Position numbers and translations under genes: made by a program. From an uncultured Collinsella sp. (GTDB lineage Bacteria; Actinomycetota; Coriobacteriia; Coriobacteriales; Coriobacteriaceae), in the NCBI GenBank assembly GCA_900554905.1, contig USJB01000015.1:1-11908 (forward strand): a stretch of 11,908 nt of DNA, in the 5' to 3' direction. Positions 5,537-11,908 of the stretch are shown in pieces; the first letter of the stretch is position 1, and every line of letters begins with the position of its first letter. The notes under the pieces were generated by a model. That model did not search any database. It saw only the letters and a list, made by a program, of their open reading frames with translations, and was not told where the DNA came from.

Positions 5537-7897
5537 CTAAACGCGGCGCTTAAGCTGGGCTCCACCCTCGCCGGGCATCAGGCGACGCGCGTCGTAGACC
5601 GAGTCAACGCTGCTGATAGAGGCCAGCAGCGGATCCAAACCACTCGCGTCCGAAATCTCGACCATAAAGCGCAGGGTTGCAATACCCTCGCGGTTGGTCG
5701 ACGTGGCGGCAGAAAGGATATTGCCGCCCGCATCGCCAATGGCAATGGTGACATCCTTGAGCAGGCCCATGCGGTCCAGGCACTCGACCACGATCTCGAC
5801 CTGAAAGAGGGTGTCGGCAGCGCCGTCCCACTCCACTTCGATCATGCGCTCGGGATGCTCCATAAGACCCTTGACGTTGGGGCAGTTGGCGCGATGCACC
5901 GAGACGCCGCGACCGCGCGTGATGAAGCCGACAATGTCGTCGCCCGTCACCGGATTGCAGCAATGCGCCAGACGGACCAGCAGGCCGCTGTTGCTCTCGC
6001 CCTTGACGATAATGCCGTTGCTGGCGCTCTTACCGCGCTTTTGCGGCTTGCGGTTGGAGCCGCGAGCGGGCTGCTTCACGACCTCGGCGATAGCCTCGGC
6101 CTTGGTGAGCTGTTCCTCGGGCTTGGGGTCCAAGATTTGCTCGACCTTGTTACCCACAGCGCGCGGGGCAACCTTGCCTGCGCCGACGGCGGCAAACAGG
6201 TCCTCGAGCTGCTTGAAGTTCAACTGCTCCGCCACGGCGTTGAGCGCACGCGTGGATCGCGGCGTAGAGATGCCATACCCGCGCTTGCGCAGGTCCTTGG
6301 CCAGTATATCGCGGCCGGCAGCAGCGTCATCGTCTTTGGTCGCGGCAGCGAAGTAACGGCGGATCTTTGACTTGGCGGAAGGCGTCTTAACGATCTTGAG
6401 CCAATCACGCGACGGCTTGGAACTCTTGTTGGTCAGGATTTCAACGCGATCGCCCGTCTTGATCTCGTGCGTGAGCGGGGCCACCGCACCGTTGATCTTA
6501 GCGCCGACGCAGTGGTTTCCCACCTCGGTGTGAACGGCGTAGGCAAAGTCGAGCGGCGTGGAGCCGGCACGAAGCGCCATGACCTCGCCCTTGGGCGTAA
6601 AGACGAAGATCTCTTGATCGAAGAGGTCGACCTTCAGCGAATGCAGGTATTCCTTGGCGTCGGTGATCTCATCAGACGCAGCCCAATCGAGCGAATGTTT
6701 GAGCCAGTTAATCTGGTCGTCCAGACGCTGGGCATCATTGGTCTTAGACGCAGACGATCCGCCTGACTTCTTATAGAGCCAGTGGGCGGCAATGCCGTAC
6801 TCGGCCTGCTCATGCATCTCATAGGTTCGAATCTGAATCTCGAGCGGGCGGGCCGTGGGGCCGATAACCGTCGTATGGAGCGACTGGTAGTTATTGACCT
6901 TGGGCATGGCGATATAGTCTTTAAAGCGACCGGGCATGGGGTGCCACAGCGTATGCACCGCGCCGAGCGTGGAGTAGCAATCGCGCACCGAATGCGTGAT
7001 GACGCGCAGTGCCACCAGGTCGTAGATCTCGGAGAATTCCTTGCCCTTGCGCTTCATCTTTTGGTAGATGGACCAATAGTGCTTGGAGCGGCCGTTGATC
7101 TGGAAGCCCTCCAGGCCAATGCGGTTGAGTTCATCGGTGAGCGTTTTGATAGTCTCGGCCAGATAGCGCTCGCGAACCTCGCGCGACTCAGCCACCATGC
7201 GCGCGATGCGCTGGTAGGCATCGGGCTCCAGGTAGAAGAAGGACAGGTCCTCGAGCTCCCACTTGATAGAGCTCATGCCCAGACGGTCGGCCAGGGGCGC
7301 ATACACGTCCATGGTCTCGCGAGCCTTAAACAGGCGACGGTCCTCGCGCAGAGCTGCAAGGGTGCGCATGTTGTGCAGACGGTCGGCAAGCTTAACGATA
7401 ATGACGCGGATGTCCTTGGACATGGCGAGGAACATCTTGCGCAGCGTAAGCGCCTGCTTCTCGTCCATGCTATCGACTTCGATGTTGGTAAGCTTGGTCA
7501 CGCCATCGACGAGCTCGGCCACCGTATCGCCAAACAGACCGGAAACATCGGCGAGCGAGGTCTCGGTATCCTCGACGGTATCGTGCAGCAGCGCGGCGCA
7601 CACCACATCGCAGTCCATCTTGAGATCGGCCAAAATGATGGCCACCTCGACGGGATGGTTGATGTACATCTCACCCGAGCGCCGCTTTTGGTTGCAGTGC
7701 TTCTCGGCAGCAAAGCAATAGGCCTGCTCCACCTTGGAGAAGTCGTCCTCATTCATATATTTGAGGCACAGGCGCTCCAGCTTGTCGTAGCTGTCCGCCA
7801 TAATCTCGGGCGGCAGCTCATCGGCATGCTTATAGTGCTCCATCTCCGAGAACGGCTGGAGGGTGGAATCATGGGCGGTACGGGCTGCGGCATCCAT
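5537..7897 (-). CDS. relA: Bifunctional (p)ppGpp synthetase/hydrolase (Rel/SpoT family)
   Basis: This protein makes and degrades the alarmone (p)ppGpp in the stringent response, sensing uncharged tRNA on the ribosome. The 786 residues show the full RSH order. The HD hydrolase domain (about 60-200) has His81, LLHDTVEDT with His105-Asp106, and KLADRLHNMRTL. The synthetase (about 255-375) has NGRSKHYWSIYQKM, GRFKDYIAMPKVNNYQSLHTT and EYGIAAHWLYK. A TGS domain follows (about 428-490), then a zinc-finger-like region (HCC at 645-647 and HRANCP), and an ACT domain (about 700-775). An intact HD motif together with the RFKD synthetase motif indicates a bifunctional enzyme rather than a hydrolase-dead RelA. 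The ATG at 7895-7897 follows an AAGGGGA. It starts 15 bp after recJ ends, so co-transcription is very likely. Confidence 0.97.
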   Translation of the reverse strand: MDAAARTAHDSTLQPFSEMEHYKHADELPPEIMADSYDKLERLCLKYMNEDDFSKVEQAYCFAAEKHCNQKRRSGEMYINHPVEVAIILADLKMDCDVVCAALLHDTVEDTETSLADVSGLFGDTVAELVDGVTKLTNIEVDSMDEKQALTLRKMFLAMSKDIRVIIVKLADRLHNMRTLAALREDRRLFKARETMDVYAPLADRLGMSSIKWELEDLSFFYLEPDAYQRIARMVAESREVRERYLAETIKTLTDELNRIGLEGFQINGRSKHYWSIYQKMKRKGKEFSEIYDLVALRVITHSVRDCYSTLGAVHTLWHPMPGRFKDYIAMPKVNNYQSLHTTVIGPTARPLEIQIRTYEMHEQAEYGIAAHWLYKKSGGSSASKTNDAQRLDDQINWLKHSLDWAASDEITDAKEYLHSLKVDLFDQEIFVFTPKGEVMALRAGSTPLDFAYAVHTEVGNHCVGAKINGAVAPLTHEIKTGDRVEILTNKSSKPSRDWLKIVKTPSAKSKIRRYFAAATKDDDAAAGRDILAKDLRKRGYGISTPRSTRALNAVAEQLNFKQLEDLFAAVGAGKVAPRAVGNKVEQILDPKPEEQLTKAEAIAEVVKQPARGSNRKPQKRGKSASNGIIVKGESNSGLLVRLAHCCNPVTGDDIVGFITRGRGVSVHRANCPNVKGLMEHPERMIEVEWDGAADTLFQVEIVVECLDRMGLLKDVTIAIGDAGGNILSAATSTNREGIATLRFMVEISDASGLDPLLASISSVDSVYDARRLMPGEGGAQLKRRV

Positions 7898-7912
7898 CGA
7901 GGTCCCCTTCCC

Positions 7913-10900
7913 CTAGGCCCGCGGTACGATCGGGCGGTTAACTTTGGCTAGCATATCAGAAGCGCACGAATCGAGCGCCCAGCTCCGGAAAGCCGAGAAC
8001 TCCATGCGCGAGCGCAGACCCTCCAAATAGCGGATTGACCTGCTCAATTGCACACGGCCGGGGTTTTCTGCCATCGCGATGCGACGGGCGTCGTCAAATC
8101 CCGAAACGCGGCAGAAACCAAGCTCTTCGAAGATTCCCAGGCCGCTTTCCACCGAGCGCTCGTCGACCGGCGTGCGGGCATCGATGGCAAGGCACATCTG
8201 CGCGATGTCGATATCGCTTGCGCAGAATGAATCATCCCCGGTCTTGCCGCGGTTGGAGCGCCACATGGTCTGCAGCGCGCGATAGAGTGTGACGAGCTCG
8301 TCGCGCTCGGGCGCGTAGCAGTCGAGCAGGCGCTCGTTAATGCGGGCGTCGCGCGACGAATAGAGCAGGTGGATCACGGCGGGCTGGCCATCGCGACCGG
8401 CACGGCCGCTCATCTGGTTAAACTCAATGCCGCCAAACGGCATGTGATAGAGCACGACATGGCGGATATCGGGCAGGTTGACGCCCTCGCCAAAGGCAGA
8501 TGTCGAGACGATGCAGCTGAGGCTTCCGTCTCGGAATGCTTCCTCCACGCGGCGACGATCGGAGCGCGCAAGCCCCGCGTTATAGAACGCGATATGGGTT
8601 GCGCAATCGGGCACACGCTTGCGCAACGTCTTGGCGAGCGCCACGGACTGGTCGCGTGAATTGACGTAGATGACGGTCTTTTCCCCCGTCGCCACGATTG
8701 ACACCAGGCGGTTCTCGCGGCTCGCAAGGTCTCGGTCGTCCTCGAGCTGCAAGTTCTCGCGCACCGTCTCGTCGACCACTGTACGGGTAATCGGTAGCAC
8801 GCGGGCGAGCTCGGCCACAACCGGAGCCGTTGCGGTGGCAGTCGCGGCCAGAACGACCGGGTCGCCCAGGGCTTTGAGGATATCGGGCATGTCAAGATAG
8901 GCGCTGCGGTCGCCGCCCTTGGCAAGGCCGGCGTGGTGCGCCTCATCGATAACGACAAAGCCGATGCGGCCCGAACGCGCGAAGCGGTCACGGTGGATAG
9001 ACAGGAACTCGGGCGTCGTGAGCACGATACCGGTGCGGCCCGAAGCTAGACCGGCGAACACGTCATCGCGTGCGGCCTCCACGGTCTCGCCGGTCAGCAC
9101 GCCTACGCCAATGCCGAGCGCGGCCATCGTCGACGAGAGGTGATAGGCCTGGTCGGCAACGAGCGCACGCAGCGGATAGACAAAGATGCTCGCACGCCCG
9201 CGAAGGACCGCCTCGCGCGCGGCATGCACATGGAAGATAAGAGACTTGCCGCGGCCCGTTCCCATAACGGCCAAGACGCTCTGGTGGTCGGCCAGCGCGT
9301 CGAGCGCCTCAACCTGCGCGCGATGCGGCTGGTTCGAGCCGATAAAGCTATGGATAAGCGAGCGTGTCAGCTCGGTATAAGAAAGCTGGGCGAGCGTCTC
9401 GCGCTTGCGCGACTCCAGGCGCAGATCGGAGTCCACCGGCTGCACGCCACGACGAAGCTCGCATGCCGGATCGTCGACGCTGGGCAGCGTGGTATCGCGG
9501 ACCAGAACATCCTTGACCATGAGCTTGGGCTTCACACGACCCTGCCAATGCTCGGCAACGGCCTCGAACACCAAGTCGACGGCGTTGTCGCAATTGATAA
9601 GCCTGTCGATCTGCGGTACACGAAACATGATGGCCGGCACACTCGCAGCGCCATCCGTCGCCACGAAGCGCATATGCTCGCCGGTCTTACCCACCACGGC
9701 GCGATCACACATCGTCACGCCCTCGGCAGCCAGCAGCGGCACCTTATTACCCTGGCCAAACGGCTCAAGGCGGGAAATCTGCTCGATGGTCTCGATATTC
9801 AATTCGGAAAGGTCGACCGTGGCGGCAACCTCGTCGGTGTCCTCAAAGTCCTCGGCGGGAAGCTCAGACAACACGGCGGAAAGGCGACGACGGAATTCAT
9901 CGAGCTTGGATGCCTCGATGGTCACACCCACCGCACCAGCATGTCCGCCGCGACGAATCATCAGGTCGGAACAGCGCTCGATGGCGTCAAACAGGTTAAC
10001 TTTGCCCACCGAGCGACCAGAGCCGCGCGCGATACCGTCCTCGATCGAGAACAGCAGCGCCGGCACGTGGTAGCGGTTGGTCAGACGGCTTGCCACGATG
10101 CCCTTGACGCCCTCGTGCCAGCCTTCGCCGCCCACAACGATCGCGCGCCCGCCGTCATAGGTCTCCTCGACCTTTGCCATGGCATCGCGCGTGAGCTCCG
10201 CCTCGATCTCACGGCGCTGGCGGTTGATTTCCTCGAGCTCAGCCGCCAGTGCGCTTGCTTCGATGGGATCGCGGGCAAGCAGCAGGTCGAGCGCCAGCTT
10301 GGGATCGGCCATGCGGCCGGCAGCGTTTAAGCGGGGAATGAGCGAGAATGACAGGCCATCCGCCGTAATGCTCGAAAGGTCCGCCTTGGCAAGCGCGGCA
10401 AGCGCGATATAGCCGGGGCGGGCGGTCACGCGCATCTGCTGGATGCCCTCGGCGACCAGCGCGCGGTTCTCGGGCGTGAGCGGCATCATGTCGGACACGG
10501 TGCCCAGCGCCGCGACCTCGATTAGCGAACGCCAATACGACGGCTTGCCCAGACGCTCGCCCAGAACCTGCACCAGTTTGAGCGCCACGCCGGCACCGGC
10601 AAGCTCGCGCGAGGGACCCTCGTCCTCGAGCTTAGGGTCGGTCAGGGGCACGCCCTGCGGCACCTGATCGGAGGGCTCGTGATGGTCCGTGACCACCAAA
10701 TCGATCCCCAGGCTATCCAGATAGGAAACCTCTTCCTTGGCGGCAATGCCGTTATCGACGGTCACGATCAGCTGGGGGCGAGCGAGCTCGTTAACGCGGT
10801 CGAGCGCCGCGCGCGAAAGACCGTAGCCCTCATCAAAGCGATGCGGAATAAACGGCGTGACATCGGCGCCGAACGTGCGCAGCGCCTCGGTCAACAGACA

Positions 10901-11200
10901 GGTCGACGTAATACCGTCAACGTCAAAATCGCCAAAGACTGCAATGTGCTCGTGGTTGCGAATAGCACGCTCGACGCGGTCGGCAACGACCGACATGCCC
11001 GGGATAATGAGTGGGTCGGCCCAGTCGCGATCGAGCGAAGGCGTCAAAAACAATTGGCCCTCTTTGATGGAGTCAATGCCGTGCGCGACCATAATGCGCG
11101 CCACCAGCCCGGGAATGCCCAGACCAGCCGAAAGCTCCTTTTCGAGCTCGGAGTTTTGCTGAGCGACCGCCCAGCGATGCGTCGTCTTAAGCGATGACAT
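7913..11200 (-). CDS. recJ: RecJ exonuclease fused to a RecQ-like helicase
   Basis: This is a 1095-residue protein. RecJ degrades single-stranded DNA 5' to 3' in recombination and repair; RecQ-like helicases unwind duplexes to feed it. The nuclease half has GDFDVDG (Asp91, 93, 95), VTVDNG (Asp149), TDHHE (172-174), GTVSDMMPL (Asp237), DHHA1 motifs GWHEGVKGIVASRL and RRGGHAGAVG (416-425), and an OB-like segment (about 485-570). The helicase half (about 606-950) has a Q-motif-like stretch, Walker A MGTGRGKS (Lys652), DEAH (752-755), ATATATA, a motif V-like SAFGEGVNLPD, and motif VI QMSGRAGRDG (929-938). A tail with IFEELGFCRV looks winged-helix-like. Typical RecJ is 550-800 residues. ATG 11198-11200 is preferred because it gives the usual N-terminus and has GGGGGTG upstream; GTG 11243-11245 is possible. 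Confidence 0.93.
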   Translation of the reverse strand: MSSLKTTHRWAVAQQNSELEKELSAGLGIPGLVARIMVAHGIDSIKEGQLFLTPSLDRDWADPLIIPGMSVVADRVERAIRNHEHIAVFGDFDVDGITSTCLLTEALRTFGADVTPFIPHRFDEGYGLSRAALDRVNELARPQLIVTVDNGIAAKEEVSYLDSLGIDLVVTDHHEPSDQVPQGVPLTDPKLEDEGPSRELAGAGVALKLVQVLGERLGKPSYWRSLIEVAALGTVSDMMPLTPENRALVAEGIQQMRVTARPGYIALAALAKADLSSITADGLSFSLIPRLNAAGRMADPKLALDLLLARDPIEASALAAELEEINRQRREIEAELTRDAMAKVEETYDGGRAIVVGGEGWHEGVKGIVASRLTNRYHVPALLFSIEDGIARGSGRSVGKVNLFDAIERCSDLMIRRGGHAGAVGVTIEASKLDEFRRRLSAVLSELPAEDFEDTDEVAATVDLSELNIETIEQISRLEPFGQGNKVPLLAAEGVTMCDRAVVGKTGEHMRFVATDGAASVPAIMFRVPQIDRLINCDNAVDLVFEAVAEHWQGRVKPKLMVKDVLVRDTTLPSVDDPACELRRGVQPVDSDLRLESRKRETLAQLSYTELTRSLIHSFIGSNQPHRAQVEALDALADHQSVLAVMGTGRGKSLIFHVHAAREAVLRGRASIFVYPLRALVADQAYHLSSTMAALGIGVGVLTGETVEAARDDVFAGLASGRTGIVLTTPEFLSIHRDRFARSGRIGFVVIDEAHHAGLAKGGDRSAYLDMPDILKALGDPVVLAATATATAPVVAELARVLPITRTVVDETVRENLQLEDDRDLASRENRLVSIVATGEKTVIYVNSRDQSVALAKTLRKRVPDCATHIAFYNAGLARSDRRRVEEAFRDGSLSCIVSTSAFGEGVNLPDIRHVVLYHMPFGGIEFNQMSGRAGRDGQPAVIHLLYSSRDARINERLLDCYAPERDELVTLYRALQTMWRSNRGKTGDDSFCASDIDIAQMCLAIDARTPVDERSVESGLGIFEELGFCRVSGFDDARRIAMAENPGRVQLSRSIRYLEGLRSRMEFSAFRSWALDSCASDMLAKVNRPIVPRA

Positions 11201-11252
11201 AGGCGCCCACCCCCGATAGGGGCAGGTCGCCGCGATACCTCTCACGGTTCAT
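11187..11252 (-). CDS. Possible 21-codon leader ORF overlapping recJ start
   Basis: ATG at 11250-11252 with AGAGGA nine bases upstream opens a frame of 21 residues (MNRERYRGDLPLSGVGAYVIA). It ends at TAA 11187-11189, overlapping the first codons of recJ by 14 bases in another frame. It has a better placed ribosome binding site than either recJ start and could couple translation into recJ. It matches no family I know, and short frames like this arise by chance. Confidence 0.2.
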   Translation of the reverse strand: MNRERYRGDLPLSGVGAYVIA

Positions 11253-11308
11253 AGCGATGAGTCCTCTGTGTATGCCCGCTTCGGCAGGCAGATCTGTTGA
11301 ACGGATTT

Positions 11309-11314
11309 ATTATA
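11309..11314 (-). promoter_or_regulatory. Promoter of recJ-rel, perfect -10 box
   Basis: On the minus strand a perfect TATAAT lies at 11309-11314. The -35 region at suitable spacing (around 11332-11337, CGTTTT) is poor. The predicted start near 11302 gives a leader of about 100 bases before the preferred recJ ATG, including a hairpin TGCCTGC-CGAA-GCGGGCA (11273-11290). No other promoter is needed for rel. Confidence 0.5.
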
Positions 11315-11379
11315 CCGTGCAGTACGGACGCAAAACGCCGCAGCACGCCGCGGTTTCGGTAAACGATGCCGGTAATAGC

Positions 11380-11425
11380 CTCGAAATATTCGAGCGTTTC
11401 TGACGCGCGGACGCATGCGAGCGTC
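11380..11425. promoter_or_regulatory. Inverted repeats in the divergent intergenic region
   Basis: Between recJ and the transporter gene lie CTCGAA/TTCGAG (11380-11385 and 11389-11394, 3-base centre), the palindrome CGCATGCG (11412-11419), and GACGC/GCGTC arms (11402-11406 and 11421-11425). They could be operators for the rightward transporter gene, whose promoter I cannot place with confidence. The rest of 11201-11476 holds the recJ promoter and leader. Confidence 0.3.
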
Positions 11426-11476
11426 TAGCATATCCATTCAAACCGGATTCACGAGCAAAGGGAGTCACAAGAGGAT

Positions 11477-11908
11477 ATGAAGCAATGGGTTGGACTGGGA
11501 AAGTTCCTCGCGGGGCATATGCAGGTCATCGTTCCGATTTGCGTGGCGCTCGGCGTGCTCTTTCCTCAACAGATCGGCGTTCTCAAGCCCATCGTTCCCA
11601 CCTTGTTTGCCTTTATGACGTTCCAAGGTGCGCTCAGCAACACCTTTCACCAGGTAGCCGAGGTGTTCCACCGTCCGCTGCACCTGATTCTGGCGTTGTT
11701 GGTCTCGGCGGCGCTTATTCCCATCGCGGCCTACGCCATGGGATCGTTGTTCTTTGGTTCCAACCCCAACCTTGTCTGCGGCATCGTGCTCGAATACAGT
11801 GTGCCCGTGGCAGTCACCGCTTTTATGTGGATCAGCATGTTCGGCGGCAACGGCCCGCTCGCGCTCACCATCATCCTGACGTCCTCGGTCATCTCCCCTG
11901 TGACGATT
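11477..11908 (+). CDS. Bile acid:sodium symporter (BASS)-family transporter, N-terminal part
   Basis: The frame runs off the right edge after 144 residues without a stop. It is strongly hydrophobic, with likely membrane segments at about 15-30, 36-53, 68-93, 99-122 and 127-144. The stretch LEYSVPVAVTAFMWISMFGGN, proline in the middle of a helix followed by Gly-Gly-Asn, resembles the unwound crossing helices of BASS-fold secondary transporters, which move bile acids, pantothenate or other organic anions with sodium. The substrate cannot be told. ATG 11477-11479 is chosen as the first in-frame start; GAGG lies only two bases upstream, and AAAGGGAG is twelve upstream, so spacing is not ideal. 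It is the only rightward gene, divergent from recJ. Confidence 0.7.
   Translation, partial: MKQWVGLGKFLAGHMQVIVPICVALGVLFPQQIGVLKPIVPTLFAFMTFQGALSNTFHQVAEVFHRPLHLILALLVSAALIPIAAYAMGSLFFGSNPNLVCGIVLEYSVPVAVTAFMWISMFGGNGPLALTIILTSSVISPVTI

Noticed and set aside
4928..6370. 480-codon open frame on the plus strand
   Set aside because: It lies antisense to the hydrolase and rel genes, which have full domain signatures. Its protein is low-complexity in Ala, Gly, His and Leu with no recognisable domain, a usual by-product of high-GC coding on the other strand.
6782..7951. 389-codon open frame on the plus strand
   Set aside because: It is entirely antisense to the rel HD and synthetase domains, has no family similarity and no good ribosome binding site.
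9140..10330. 396-codon open frame on the plus strand
   Set aside because: It is antisense to recJ and rich in His, Arg and Ala, as expected for the complement of GC-rich codons; no domain is visible.
11465..11683. 72-codon minus-strand frame at the right edge
   Set aside because: It is antisense to the clearly membrane-protein-like plus-strand frame, has charged low-complexity composition and no family resemblance.

Overview
The window looks like a core chromosomal segment of a moderately high-GC actinobacterium of the class Coriobacteriia, most likely Collinsella or a close relative. This is inferred from protein character, the gene order (infC-rpmI-rplT; recJ followed by rel and a metallo-beta-lactamase-fold hydrolase) and Gram-positive style Shine-Dalgarno sequences. 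No database search was possible. Almost everything is on the minus strand; the only plus-strand gene is the truncated transporter at the right edge. No transposase, integrase, CRISPR array or phage gene is visible.

Read in the direction of transcription (right to left), the layout is as follows. (1) A divergent intergenic region (11201-11476) separates the rightward BASS-family transporter fragment from the leftward recJ gene. (2) recJ encodes an unusual 1095-residue protein: a complete DHH/DHHA1/OB RecJ nuclease followed by an apparently intact RecQ-like superfamily 2 helicase and a C-terminal winged-helix-like tail. It is followed 15 bp later by a bifunctional (p)ppGpp synthetase/hydrolase, and then, after a strong hairpin, by a glyoxalase-II-like hydrolase. 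(3) A class II fructose-bisphosphate aldolase with its own promoter ends in a very large hairpin. Half of that hairpin is repeated about 98 bp further downstream as a diverged copy. (4) A cytoplasmic transglutaminase-like protein has a good sigma-70-type promoter, which shows that the true start is 27 codons inside the longest frame. (5) A tRNA-Leu(CAA) with encoded CCA and its own terminator follows. (6) The IF3-L35-L20 operon has a structured leader ending in a terminator-like hairpin with a T7 run immediately before infC, and infC probably starts at a rare ATA codon. (7) After the rplT terminator, 290 bp without a gene reach the left edge; they contain several perfect hairpins and a stretch resembling an rRNA operon leader or spacer.

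Functionally the window is housekeeping: translation initiation and ribosome assembly, stringent response, DNA repair and glycolysis. The features most worth follow-up are the RecJ-helicase fusion, and what it implies about the origin of the C-terminal domain of Firmicutes RecJ; the ATA start of infC combined with an attenuator; and the duplicated hairpin element downstream of fba.
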